From an uncultured Methanolobus sp. (lineage in GTDB: Archaea > Halobacteriota > Methanosarcinia > Methanosarcinales > Methanosarcinaceae), in the NCBI RefSeq assembly GCF_963667555.1, contig NZ_OY763421.1, forward strand, positions 372,001 through 436,000: a DNA stretch of 64,000 bases, read 5' to 3'. Of this stretch, positions 46,701 to 54,960 are shown piece after piece. The notes below the pieces were generated by a model, which saw nothing but the letters and a program-made list of their open reading frames with translations, did no database searches and was not told the origin of the DNA. The position numbers and the translations under genes were made by a program. Position 1 is the first letter of the stretch, and every line of letters begins with the position of its first letter.

Positions 46701-47295
46701 TGATATAATCCGTGTTCTCATCATTGTTGAACAGAGTGACCCGGTCGCAGGATATGAATTCTGCAAGTTCCTGAAGAGTCACATTAATATCATGATCAAT
46801 GCTTCGGAAATTACTGTTGATGAAACGACTTGAGATATTTGATATCAGATTATCCTTGCGTCTATCATATTCTATTTCTGAGGAAGTATCTTTTTCAATT
46901 GTAAGGTCTTCAATAATGGCATGACATCCGTAGACATTTCCATCTGCATCTTTTCGTGGAAACGCTTTGAAGCTTAAAAAAAGCTCTTTATTCCATTTCG
47001 ACCTGTACGGAGTTTCTATGGAAATGTTTTTTCCTGTTTTTATTGCTTCTTCCATAATTGCAGACATGCCGGATTCCACAAGAGGCGGGAAGCTCAGCAT
47101 ATTGATCTTCATTGTAGCTTCAGCTGAAGGGGAACCAAGGATCTTTAAAAGAAAATTATTTACAGAAGTAATCTTCCCTTTCGTATCACACGAAAGTAAT
47201 CCAAGGGGCAATTCATTAACAAGGTTCTTGAAATCATCCTGACTACAATCAGGCATAGGGGAGTTATTTGTGCCCTTATTATTTTTGTCTGTCAT
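43729..47295 (-). CDS. Sensor histidine kinase with GAF and about six PAS domains
   Basis: 1188 residues, cytoplasmic, with no receiver domain. Order: PAS (about 20-135), GAF (about 155-310; FISCDRVTLFNNDE), then five PAS-type repeats (about 325-445, 450-575, 580-695, 700-815, 820-940). Several share the phrase RNEEKYRALFEQSNDAI, showing recent internal duplication. Then HisKA with His962 in MSHELRTPLNSIIGF and HATPase with DTGIGISPDDQNKLF and GTGLGLALVKELI. Unlike the two kinases at 30-36 kb it uses a separate regulator. Ligands are unknown; the GAF may bind heme or small molecules. Monocistronic, starting opposite the peroxiredoxin. Confidence 0.95.
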   Translation of the reverse strand: MTDKNNKGTNNSPMPDCSQDDFKNLVNELPLGLLSCDTKGKITSVNNFLLKILGSPSAEATMKINMLSFPPLVESGMSAIMEEAIKTGKNISIETPYRSKWNKELFLSFKAFPRKDADGNVYGCHAIIEDLTIEKDTSSEIEYDRRKDNLISNISSRFINSNFRSIDHDINVTLQELAEFISCDRVTLFNNDENTDYIIKEYEWYVDGLDCKLSINERVDTKKIDFKNLKQLKSLSIPDVSAISDEDKSLQRFLQRLNVRSIAIIPLSRKGAFNGFITVDTEHVARDWDEKELYVLRIAGGMIANILERKETEKNLHEKEKEYENIISSLNSIIWKTTFDPEGNALDSYISKPLDEVLGFSEGSIGKSWKSYFDHIHEQDFPLVQESLKKAFSNPGTPITADYRVISDSGKIVWMNSLGSAKLLTNGNYLMSGTTTNVTVRKLAEEKLRENEELMSLFIEHAPASLAMFDRDMRYISVSNRWLSDIGLEGQDIIGMSHYDVIPEMSDEIKELHQRALKGEIIVREEDIFKLANGDKQWVHWEARPWKTVEGIISGIVIFAENITHRKEAEEEIKRNEEKYRALFEQSNDAILLLRYGGIIYESNNKALEIFECTEEDLHGLNIIDLFPPEMKSEALQNLELFRKGELSIFDFKAITFKNNIIDVDVSAKSLKDDKNVSQIVIRDITTRKKAVEDLKRNEEKYRSLFEQSNDAIFLNRTDGTIIDVNEKACEMFGYTKEELKKMNVVDLHSPTHINTGKRGIEDFRKTGVASLYTQYQKADGETFDAEVNAKIIEGEEDLAQGIIRDISERKKAEEEIIRSEMKYRALFEKSNDAVVIHDLAGKVLDVNDKACTIFGYPKEELVGINLVSLILPEDTQETISSMGKVKENRSWRNETRMIRSDGSIIHLDISGSLIETQQNIIQAVGRDITDRIKAEEAMLHAKIEAETASRAKSEFLATMSHELRTPLNSIIGFSDIMLDGMAGELVDKQEHYVQHISQSGHHLLNLINDILDISKIEAGKMELYLDSVDIKKAVSEIVTITESLASRKNITVDVKVPDISPLIYVDRSKLKQILYNLLGNAIKFTDNGGNVHIDVTSNDDFVTISITDTGIGISPDDQNKLFKPFSQIDASISRRYEGTGLGLALVKELIELHGGRIWVESDAGKGSTFTFELPIEPDRSIFFQRSE

Positions 47296-47546
47296 TTTTC
47301 ATAAAATGGTGCTTTGAAGTCAGTATTCCCGTTTATGTCTATTCACTATTTGTATAATTCAGTATTTATATTTTGTTGAACAATATCCTATTTTGAACAC
47401 AACTGTCTTAATATTAATGATGTGACAATCAAGTTCTTATTCACAGGATCCATAATATTTATTGGAGTGCGGGCAGATTTCTTCTTTTTTATTCTGTCCT
47501 TTTTCATACTCTGATTAAAGGAGTGCACTTCTTAAAGGTGAATTCT

Positions 47547-48407
47547 ATGGATGAGAAAAAAGATATGAAAAAGCATCTTGAAGAGCAGTTCAAGGATATG
47601 AAAGACTATATTTCCAGAAACATCAAGGATCTGGAGCTGGAAAAGGAATTTGATAAACAGGCAAAAGAGATCAATGAATATCTTGATAGCAGCATGAAGA
47701 AATTAAAAGCAAGTATGGGAGAGAAACATATGTCAGATGCAGAAACTATCACAATGCCTCTTATAGGCGACAGTGCACCGTCATTTACAGCAGAAACAAC
47801 AGCCGGTGAAATAAATTTCCCAAAAGACTACAAGGGTAAGTGGGTTATACTTTTCAGTCACCCTGCTGACTTCACTCCTGTCTGTACAACGGAGTTCATG
47901 ACCTTTGCAAGCATGCAGGATGAATTTAAAGAACTGAATGCAGAGCTTCTGGGTCTCTCGATAGACAGCATCTATGCCCATATTGCATGGCTGCGTACCA
48001 TCAAGGAAAAAATAGTGTACAAGGGCATGAAGGATATTGAGGTAACTTTCCCGGTAATTGCAGATCTTAAGATGGAAGTCGCAAAGAAGTTCGGTATGGT
48101 CCAGCCAAATGCTTCAGATAACCAGGCTATCAGGGCTGTTTTCATGATCGATCCAAAGGCAAAGATCAGAGCTATTATCTATTATCCATTGTCCAACGGA
48201 AGAAATATGGATGAGATAAAGCGCCTCCTGCTTGCAATGCAGAAATCCGATGCTGAGGGTGTTGCAACACCTGCCAACTGGCAGCCTGGTGATGATGTGA
48301 TAATTCCACCACCCGGATCATGCGGAACTGCAAAGGAAAGAGTTGAGAGTAAGGAAGAAGGAAAATACTGCCTTGACTGGTTCATGTGCTTTAAGAAACA
48401 ATCCTGA
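47547..48407 (+). CDS. Peroxiredoxin (AhpC/Prx6-like) with N-terminal helical extension
   Basis: 286 residues from the ATG after AAAGGTGAATTCT. Residues 1-61 are a charged coiled-coil region (MKKHLEEQFKDMKDY...), absent in ordinary peroxiredoxins. The peroxiredoxin core begins at TMPLIGDSAPSF, with the peroxidatic Cys113 in HPADFTPVCTTEF and the dimer/oligomer C-terminal part PANWQPGDDVIIPPPGS with a further Cys. It detoxifies peroxide in the cytoplasm. A second ATG (47730) with GGGAGAGAAACAT before it would give a core-only protein, so two products are possible. Upstream about 250 bases are promoter only. Confidence 0.93.
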   Translation: MDEKKDMKKHLEEQFKDMKDYISRNIKDLELEKEFDKQAKEINEYLDSSMKKLKASMGEKHMSDAETITMPLIGDSAPSFTAETTAGEINFPKDYKGKWVILFSHPADFTPVCTTEFMTFASMQDEFKELNAELLGLSIDSIYAHIAWLRTIKEKIVYKGMKDIEVTFPVIADLKMEVAKKFGMVQPNASDNQAIRAVFMIDPKAKIRAIIYYPLSNGRNMDEIKRLLLAMQKSDAEGVATPANWQPGDDVIIPPPGSCGTAKERVESKEEGKYCLDWFMCFKKQS

Positions 48408-48421
48408 TCTTAATATGACGC

Positions 48422-48443
48422 GGACTCTTCGAGTCCTCTTTTT
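48422..48443 (+). terminator. Peroxiredoxin terminator
   Basis: Hairpin GGACTC-TTC-GAGTCC followed by TCTTTTT, starting 15 bases after the stop. Confidence 0.75.
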
Positions 48444-48467
48444 ACTTATTTTTAGGCTTTGTATTTT

Positions 48468-48768
48468 ATTCCCACAAAAGCAACCTGTAAACTTAATACA
48501 AAGTAACCATCCGCCAAAGGCGGCGCTTTTCTATGCTTCTGCGCAGAAGATTATGATAATAAGTAGATACAGAGAATTCTGCAAAGTCATGAGAAGAAAG
48601 TATTCCAGGCTGCTATGAGATTTTTTTGTTTATTCTTATTGGAAAACGCCGGCTTCGCCGGGCCCTTCGGGATCATTCAAGATATTTTGGACCGACGGTC
48701 AATCATATTTATCAGAAAAAACTGACCAGCTTACTTTTAATTAAATGGCAGGCTCTCTACAGAGCCTT
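48468..48768 (+). repeat. Dispersed structured repeat, copy 4
   Basis: TATTCCCACAAAAGCAACC left end, TACAAAGTAACCAT, CCGCC-AAA-GGCGG, CTTTTCTATGCTTC, middle with GAGAATTCTGCAAAG and AGAAAGTATTCCAGG, GGAAAACGCCGGCTTCGCCGG, GCCCTTCGGGATCATTCAAG, right end AAATGGCAGGCTCTCTACAGAGCC. The right end lies about eight bases from the stop of the MBL gene. With copy 5 it forms an inverted pair around that gene. Confidence 0.78.
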
Positions 48769-48775
48769 GTTTTAC

Positions 48776-49615
48776 TTATTTATATTCAAGCTGAAGGCCG
48801 CAACCAACTTCTTTCAGGTTACAAACACCAGCCAGCGCTATTTTTGATTTAAGGTCGGTGCAATGGCAAGCATGGACTTCCTTTGCATTAAGGTTCTGGA
48901 AGTAATCTGCAGTTCCTTCCATCTTTATCTCAGGAGGATTGAGCAAATGGAAACCGCCGACAATATCAACAATTTTCTCTTCGCTGCAGACTTCCTTTGC
49001 ATATTCAATTATGTTGCAGATGCCGGAGTGGGAGCAGCCTGTAACAATAACAAGACCATTCTCTGTTTTGATAGCAAGTGCCGTATCATCCAGAAGTTCA
49101 TCATCGCTTTCTTTCCCATCAATTATTATCTTGCTTTCAAGCGGGTCATGCTCAAAATCAAATATGCGAGGAATTTCACCAAGGAACACAACATTATCTG
49201 TGATCCATAGTGGCTCGCTGATTAACCGCAATCTGAAAATACGTGAGATCTTATCCGCAGAAAGAAGAGTTCCAATTTCCTGAAGTCCTGAGTGTGTTCT
49301 GCTATTGAAAATCAAGGGGTGTGCAATTAGATCAGGTTCAGAATGATTCAGGCCTTCTATTTGCGCTTCTGTATATAATCTTATGAGGGGATCAAGTCCC
49401 CATGTGTGATCCAGATGTGCATGAGAAAGTACAATATGGTCAATATTCAGAAGATCGATATTCATCTTTTGTGCATTGCGGATAAATGCATCTGAATATC
49501 CGGTGTCAAAGAGTATCTTCTTCCCGTCAGTTTCTATATAATAGGAAACGCCGGGTTCACCTAGGAAATAACGGTCAATCAGAGTATTGTTATCTATGAG
49601 TACTGTTAATTTCAT
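48776..49615 (-). CDS. MBL-fold metal-dependent hydrolase, COG1237/MJ0301-like
   Basis: 279 residues. Metallo-beta-lactamase fold with VLSHAHLDHTWG (HxHxDH metal site), VTGCSHSGICN, VGGFHLL and terminal HACHCTDL. It resembles archaeal COG1237 proteins, some named 7,8-dihydropterin-6-methyl-4-(beta-D-ribofuranosyl)-aminobenzene-5'-phosphate synthase, involved in methanopterin synthesis. The usual terminal HCTG is HCTD here, so the reaction should not be assumed. Alone in its unit, with repeats on both sides. Confidence 0.82.
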   Translation of the reverse strand: MKLTVLIDNNTLIDRYFLGEPGVSYYIETDGKKILFDTGYSDAFIRNAQKMNIDLLNIDHIVLSHAHLDHTWGLDPLIRLYTEAQIEGLNHSEPDLIAHPLIFNSRTHSGLQEIGTLLSADKISRIFRLRLISEPLWITDNVVFLGEIPRIFDFEHDPLESKIIIDGKESDDELLDDTALAIKTENGLVIVTGCSHSGICNIIEYAKEVCSEEKIVDIVGGFHLLNPPEIKMEGTADYFQNLNAKEVHACHCTDLKSKIALAGVCNLKEVGCGLQLEYK

Positions 49616-49654
49616 AGATTAAAATAAGGTTGAAAGGTTAAAAAAGTTATATTC

Positions 49655-49960
49655 AAGCTTTGTAGAAATCCTGCTATTACGTTTTAAGGTAAGCATATTG
49701 GCTTTGTCATGTCAATATGACTTATTGTGGGCTATAATAACTTGAATTATCCCGAAGGGCCCGGCGAAGCCGGCACTTTCCCAAAAAAATAAACAAAATT
49801 ATCTGCAAATAACCTGTACTTTCTTTTTAGGGCTTCCTTCAATTTCTATGCAATATAGGGCAATGTTTGGATTTTTTTCTGTTCAGCAACGTTGGAATGT
49901 GCCGCCTTCGGCGGATGGTTGCTTTGTTTTTAGATTTCCATTATTTTTATGGAAATGAGG
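49655..49960 (-). repeat. Dispersed structured repeat, copy 5 (inverted to copy 4)
   Basis: Read on the minus strand: TTTCCATAAAAATAATGGAAA (left-end inverted repeat, 7-bp arms), TCTAAAAACAAAGCAACCAT, CCGCC-GAA-GGCGG, CACATTCCAACG, middle with AAAGAAAGTACAGG, GGGAAAGTGCCGGCTTCGCCGG, GCCCTTCGGGATAATTCAAG, right end TAATAGCAGGATTTCTACAAAGC. It lies between the MBL gene start and the thiC stop. Confidence 0.76.
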
Positions 49961-49988
49961 GTCTAAAAAAGTTATATTTAAAGAAGAG

Positions 49989-50003
49989 GTGACAAAATGT
50001 CAC
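49989..50003 (-). terminator. thiC terminator overlapping the stop codon
   Basis: GTGACA/TGTCAC stem with a 3-base loop spans the last codon and stop of thiC, followed on the transcribed strand by CTCTTCTTT. Confidence 0.55.
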
Positions 50004-51283
50004 TTGTTCTTCTCTTCTTCAAGTGCCTTGCTTACGATCTTCATGGCACAGAGGTCACCGCACATGGAACAGGCTTCACTTCCAGTGTTTCTGCTGTCTC
50101 TGATCTTCTTCGCCTTTTCACCATCAATGGCAAGCTCAAACTGAGTATCCCAGTCAAGATTCTTGCGTGCATGTGCCATTTTGTTGTCAATTGCCCTTGC
50201 ACGTTCTCTCTGGCCTTCTTTAGTGAGGTCGGCAGCATGGGCAGCAATCTTTGTAACAATGGTTCCTTCGCGGATATCATCATTTGTAGGAAGTGCAAGG
50301 TGCTCTGCCGGTGTTGTCATACAGAGGAAATCCGTACCGCACATGCCTGCAAATGTCCCGCCTATGGCTCCGGTTATGTGGTCATATCCCGGCGCAATGT
50401 CAGTGACAAGCGGACCAAGTAAGTAAAGTGGTGCATTGTGACAGAGGTTCTTCATTCCCTTAACACTGAGTTCAACCTCATCTAATGGAACATGTCCGGG
50501 TCCTTCAACAAAACACTGGATGTTTTGTTCTCTTGTTCTCTTGACAAGCTCTCCAAGGGTTATGAACTCCATAAATGAAGGTCCGTCAGAAGCATCGTGA
50601 ATGCATCCCGGTCTCATACCATCTCCAAGGCTGATTGCCATGTCGTATTCGTATGCAATTTCCATGAGGTAATCGTATTCTGCATAGAATGGATTATCTT
50701 CTCCGTTATGAAGCATCCATGCAAGGGTAAATGATCCGCCACGGCTGACGATATCAGTTATTCGGTCTGCGTTTTTAATTCTCTTCAGGGCATCCTGATT
50801 AACGGCTGCGTGAATTGTAACAAAATCAATTCCATCCTTTGCATGTTTACGCACTGCATTAAACATGTCATCAGATGTCATATCAACAACAGCTTTCTGT
50901 GAGGATGCTGCCTGGTAGATTGGTACGGAGCCGATAGGGATGTTTACAGCATCCATTATCTTTTTCCTGATTAGGTCAAGGTCTCCACCGGTTGAAAGGT
51001 CCATTAGCGCGTCTGCACCAAAGGTTTCTGCGGTCTTTGCCTTCTCAACTTCTTCATCGATATTGATGTAATCCCTGGAAGTTCCGATATTAGCGTTTAC
51101 TTTAGTACTGAGATATTTTCCTATACCTACGACCCTGCAGTCCCTTACAGGGTTGTTCGGGATACTGATGGTCCCGTTGGCAACACATGAACAGATGGTC
51201 TTAGCGTCAATGCCCTCGTCTGCGGCAACTGCTTCCATCTGGGGTGTTATCTTGCCTTTTTTAGCATCTTCCATTAGTGTCAT
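50000..51283 (-). CDS. thiC: Phosphomethylpyrimidine synthase ThiC
   Basis: 427 residues, the length of archaeal/clostridial ThiC. A radical-SAM enzyme that converts 5-aminoimidazole ribotide to HMP-phosphate for thiamine. Markers: [43 protein letters not shown], and the C-terminal cluster motif [11 protein letters not shown]. The cysteine spacing is C-x2-C-x3-C, the archaeal form, not the bacterial C-x2-C-x4-C. Ribosome site GCAGGAGATACA. No TPP riboswitch sequence (no CTGAGA/ACCTGA pair) is seen in the 150-base leader. Monocistronic. Confidence 0.97.
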   Translation of the reverse strand: MTLMEDAKKGKITPQMEAVAADEGIDAKTICSCVANGTISIPNNPVRDCRVVGIGKYLSTKVNANIGTSRDYINIDEEVEKAKTAETFGADALMDLSTGGDLDLIRKKIMDAVNIPIGSVPIYQAASSQKAVVDMTSDDMFNAVRKHAKDGIDFVTIHAAVNQDALKRIKNADRITDIVSRGGSFTLAWMLHNGEDNPFYAEYDYLMEIAYEYDMAISLGDGMRPGCIHDASDGPSFMEFITLGELVKRTREQNIQCFVEGPGHVPLDEVELSVKGMKNLCHNAPLYLLGPLVTDIAPGYDHITGAIGGTFAGMCGTDFLCMTTPAEHLALPTNDDIREGTIVTKIAAHAADLTKEGQRERARAIDNKMAHARKNLDWDTQFELAIDGEKAKKIRDSRNTGSEACSMCGDLCAMKIVSKALEEEKNK

Positions 51284-51438
51284 TGTATCTCCTGCATGCA
51301 GTGTCTTTTAGGTGCAGATACATTGTAGGGACATATATATGTTTCACAGGACTTATCTAATATTTGAAGTACTCATCTTCAATTGTCAATAGTTGATATG
51401 ACTGGAATTAATGCTTCTGGAATAAAATCAGATTATCG

Positions 51439-52101
51439 TCAAGTATCCTGATTATAATACTTGACTCGACGAGTGATTATTGTTTCAAAAAAACCATCCA
51501 CACGTCTCTCTTTTGTAGTTTCTTCTATATGCATGGCACTTAAATCATTTTTATAGAACCATATTTCTATGTCTAATCTCGTTTTTCGATCTTCGTGTGT
51601 AGTGTCTATTATAATGAATGGTTTTTCTTTGTCAATGGGTAGTGGTTGCTGTGCATTATCGTATTTCTCATTTATCTCATCTGCAATTTTACTTGCTTCG
51701 TTCTTATCAGAAATGAGTGTGTAATTTGACAGCGAATATACTGCTTTATCTGTAAGAGGGTCAATGATTTCTATGGAATCGTTACTCATGTGAAATCCAT
51801 GGTCTTCGCCATATCCATAAATTTCTGTCAGCATGGCACCATCTTTGGTATATATTCTACCATTTTCAGGTTGTGCTGTATAACTGTAAACTTCATATCT
51901 GTCAAGATCTGCTACAAAGAATGTGATATTTTTCGTTTCACTTATATTGATATTTGAATAAACATTTGCACTCGTGTAATCTTCAGTACTTGTGAATGTA
52001 AGCAATGTGTTGTTAGGGCTAGTTTGAACAATGCTTTCAAGATTTACATATTTTGTATAGATACCTTCATCTTCAAGTGCCTGTTCAGCAACGGCTGTCA
52101 T
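51439..52101 (-). CDS. Membrane-anchored extracytoplasmic protein, start unclear
   Basis: 220 residues are given from the first in-frame ATG, but the frame continues upstream without stop to 52266. There it encodes a basic stretch plus a membrane anchor (KFRRNYKLLLICCIAIISILLIAIAY). This is clearly coding, yet no ATG, GTG or TTG occurs in it. So the real start is non-standard, damaged, or hidden by a sequence error. The exposed domain contains NTLLTFTSTEDYTSANVY and YTLISDKNEASKIADEIN, with no cysteine. No family recognised; it may be an anchored lipoprotein-like or sensor domain. It is divergent from topA. Confidence 0.6.
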   Translation of the reverse strand: MTAVAEQALEDEGIYTKYVNLESIVQTSPNNTLLTFTSTEDYTSANVYSNINISETKNITFFVADLDRYEVYSYTAQPENGRIYTKDGAMLTEIYGYGEDHGFHMSNDSIEIIDPLTDKAVYSLSNYTLISDKNEASKIADEINEKYDNAQQPLPIDKEKPFIIIDTTHEDRKTRLDIEIWFYKNDLSAMHIEETTKERRVDGFFETIITRRVKYYNQDT

Positions 52102-52389
52102 TTTTATCCCTTGTTCAGATTTAGGGTCAATCCTGATATGTTTGTCACTTTCTGAAACTGTATATGCTATTGCTATTAAGAGAATAGAAATTATTGCAAT
52201 GCAGCATATTAATAGGAGTTTGTAATTTCTTCTAAACTTTCCACATCCACAAATTAGTTTACTATTCTATAATATTATTTTAAATTTATAATCCTTTTGA
52301 TTGAAATATCTGTAATTAAATGTTTTTATAGGATTACTTTCACCCTGCAAGCTCAATTTTTATCTAGCATCAGAACATAGGGTTGCAGC

Positions 52390-54702
52390 ATGTCTATAGT
52401 CGTATTCACGGAAAAGAACAAAGCAGCTTCACAGATAGCAAGTATTCTCAGCGGAGGACACTTTAACAGAGCTTCGGTGGAAACTATTCCTGTATATGAC
52501 TTTAAGATGAATGGCAAGGAATGGAGGATAATGGGACTTGCAGGTCATATCATGGGTTATGATTTCCCTGAGCAGTTCAACAACTGGCGTGAATGTGACC
52601 CGGTTGTTCTTCTGGATACTCCTCCTGTAAAGAATGTTACTAAGAAACCCTATGCTGCTGCAATTTCCCTACTTGCAAGCGGCGCTGATGAAGTTATACT
52701 TGCATGCGATTTTGACAGGGAAGGGGAAAATATCGGTTTTGAGGCCAAGGAAATTGCTGAAAAGGTGGCTTCACTCCCTGTAAAAAGGGCCCGTTTCTCA
52801 TCACTCTCTGCCAGTGAGATCAAAAATGCTTTTTCAAACCTAGTTGAACCGGATTATAATATGGCAATGTCGGCTGAAGCCCGCCAGATTCTTGATCTTA
52901 AAATGGGTGCGGCTTTTACCCGTTTTATGACATTGTCCGTAAGGGAGAAAGCCCGTACTAAAGGTGTTATTTCAATAGGTCCATGCCAGACTCCTACATG
53001 TGGTTTTGTCTACGAAAGGGAGAAGCTCATTAAGAACTTCAAGTCAAAGGACTTCTGGAAAATAGAGGCTCTTTTCAATTCAAACGGTTCAGATTTCATG
53101 GGCGTTCACAGGGCTGGAAACATTCATGTAAAAGAAAAGGCCGATGAGATCTTTGCCCGCATTAAGGATTGTAAGACCGGTATTGTGGATAAGAAAAGTG
53201 TAAAAGAGGCTCTTACTAATCCTCCTTATCCTTTAAATACAACTGAGTTCCTCAAACGAGCTTCCAAGTTCTTGAGTGTTAGTCCCGAGGAAGCTCTGGA
53301 AACAGCAGAGCAGCTTTACCTTTCAGGATTTACAAGTTATCCGAGAACTGAAACTAACAAGTATGCTGATGATTTTGATTTCAAGTCAAAGCTAGTGGCA
53401 TTCTCTTCGGGAATCTACCAGAAGTATGCTCTGACAATACTCTCTGCAGGCGAGATCACTTGCCGGAACGGAACAAAGGATGGTCATGACCACCCGCCTA
53501 TTCATCCAATTAAGGCAGCATCAAAGGATGATGTAGAAAGAAGTGTCCGAATGCCTAATGCGTGGAAAGTCTATGATCTTGTTGTAAGGCATTTTCTGGC
53601 GAATCTCATGGAGCCTGCCATCTTTGAGAAAACCAGGCTGGAAATCCTGGTTGGTGGTGAGATATTCGATGTAACTGGTTCAATTCTCACAAATCAGGGC
53701 TGGCTTGATGTTTATCCATTTGAAACAAAAAATGATAAGTTGCTGCCATTGATCGAAGAAAAGGACGAGGTTGCTGTAAAGGAACTAAAGAATACAAAAT
53801 CCGAAACAACGCCTCCTAAACGCCTAACTGAGGCTGAACTTCTGACCTTGATGGATAAGCATGGTATTGGTACCAAAGCTACGGCTCCAAGTCATATTGA
53901 GACTAACAAGAAAAGAGGTTATTTTGAGACCAAGGGCAAGACCATCGCAATTCTGGATACTGGTTTTACATTGATGGATACTCTGGATGCAACAGTTCCA
54001 ATCCTTGTGCAACCTGAGATCAGGGCTCGCATCGAATCTCTCATACAGGAAGTAGAGGATGGGAAAAAATCACTCGATGATGCTCTCTCAGAAGGAACTG
54101 ATCTGATAAAGCAGATGTATTCCCAGTTGACATCAAGCAAGGATGCGATTGCTGCCAGAATGGCAGGTACAATTGTTGATGAGCAGGTTGCAACGGATAA
54201 GAAGAATTTTGTTGGCACATGTCCTGAATGTGGCAGGATGCTGCATATGATCAAGACCGAGAAAGGTCGCTTTGTAGGTTGCACCGGTTATCCTGAATGT
54301 AAGAATACCTATCCTCTGCCAAAGGCAGGTGCGCTTACTGTCCTACGTTCACAGAAGTGTGAAAAAGGTGGTGTTGCGGTAATGAAGGTAGGCAGCAAGT
54401 ATAACTGGGCTGTGGGAGTTGGTCCATGTTTTACCTGTGATATGGAAAAGAAATGCTTCCCTCCTGAGGTTGTAGGTCCGTGTCCTGTTTGTAATGGCTC
54501 GATATTCCTGATAACTACAAAGGATTCTCGTTTCCTTGGTTGTACCAACAGGTGCGGGCACACACAATCTGTGCCTAAATCAGGTAGACTTACTATTCTT
54601 GACAGGTTGTGTGAACACTGTGGGTGGCATATACTCCGTGTAAAAGAGCAGAAACAGGATGCTGTGGAGTTTTGTGCCAACAGGAAATGTCCGGGGAAGT
54701 AG
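52390..54702 (+). CDS. topA: DNA topoisomerase type IA (topoisomerase I) with C-terminal zinc fingers
   Basis: 770 residues. Toprim domain with EKNKAASQIA and DFDREGEN (acidic metal triad), central ring with active-site Tyr317 in TSYPRTET, and the conserved HPPIHPIK. The C-terminal 170 residues hold about four Cys-rich ribbons: CPECG...CTGYPEC, CEKGG...CFTCDMEKKC, CPVCN...CTNRCG, CEHCG...CANRKC. It relaxes negatively supercoiled DNA or separates single-stranded crossings. Start ATG after GGGTTGCAGC. Archaeal topoisomerase IA size is normal; no intein or fusion. Confidence 0.96.
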   Translation: MSIVVFTEKNKAASQIASILSGGHFNRASVETIPVYDFKMNGKEWRIMGLAGHIMGYDFPEQFNNWRECDPVVLLDTPPVKNVTKKPYAAAISLLASGADEVILACDFDREGENIGFEAKEIAEKVASLPVKRARFSSLSASEIKNAFSNLVEPDYNMAMSAEARQILDLKMGAAFTRFMTLSVREKARTKGVISIGPCQTPTCGFVYEREKLIKNFKSKDFWKIEALFNSNGSDFMGVHRAGNIHVKEKADEIFARIKDCKTGIVDKKSVKEALTNPPYPLNTTEFLKRASKFLSVSPEEALETAEQLYLSGFTSYPRTETNKYADDFDFKSKLVAFSSGIYQKYALTILSAGEITCRNGTKDGHDHPPIHPIKAASKDDVERSVRMPNAWKVYDLVVRHFLANLMEPAIFEKTRLEILVGGEIFDVTGSILTNQGWLDVYPFETKNDKLLPLIEEKDEVAVKELKNTKSETTPPKRLTEAELLTLMDKHGIGTKATAPSHIETNKKRGYFETKGKTIAILDTGFTLMDTLDATVPILVQPEIRARIESLIQEVEDGKKSLDDALSEGTDLIKQMYSQLTSSKDAIAARMAGTIVDEQVATDKKNFVGTCPECGRMLHMIKTEKGRFVGCTGYPECKNTYPLPKAGALTVLRSQKCEKGGVAVMKVGSKYNWAVGVGPCFTCDMEKKCFPPEVVGPCPVCNGSIFLITTKDSRFLGCTNRCGHTQSVPKSGRLTILDRLCEHCGWHILRVKEQKQDAVEFCANRKCPGK

Positions 54703-54813
54703 TAGTTTGAATTATTATTCAATTAAATATGATTTATTGCTAAATCAGTTTTTCTTGATTTAACTCCAAATTTGAAAAAGGCTTATATATGATAAAACCC
54801 CTTTTAGGGAATA

Positions 54814-54940
54814 GAGACGAATTGTAGACCTATTTCCTGATCATGTCTACTACAAAAATGGGTCAAGCCGATCTACTACCTCCAATATACCTCCAATTTA
54901 TCACAATTCGTCTCAGCCTCCCAATTTTGCCTTCGTTTTT
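54814..54940 (+). ncRNA. Candidate small RNA B displaying two ACCTCC motifs
   Basis: TATA element CTTATATATG (54782-54791) is centred about 27 bases before G54814. The outer stem is a perfect 12-mer: GAGACGAATTGT (54814-54825) with ACAATTCGTCTC (54903-54914). Inside, GACCTATTT (54827-54835) pairs with AAATGGGTC (54856-54864), nine pairs with one G-U. The remaining inner strand (about 54865-54902) is unpaired and contains ACCTCC twice (54878-54883 and 54889-54894). After the stem follow CTCCC and a run GTTTTTG, a likely terminator. No coding frame. Lies between convergent topA and nitroreductase genes. Confidence 0.65.
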
Positions 54941-54960
54941 GTGTCCATTAATGCTAATTA

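Noticed and set aside
9725..49960. Reading the repeats as insertion sequences or MITEs
   Set aside because: No transposase, no long terminal inverted repeats, and no clear target-site duplication could be seen; described as structured repeats instead.
51284..51438. Possible TPP riboswitch before thiC
   Set aside because: No THI-box elements (CTGAGA, ACCTGATC) on the transcribed strand; only a TATA box and a normal ribosome site.
52264..52269. TAG upstream of the 51.4 kb gene read as pyrrolysine
   Set aside because: The frame beyond the TAG has no start and no coding character and lies in the topA promoter area.
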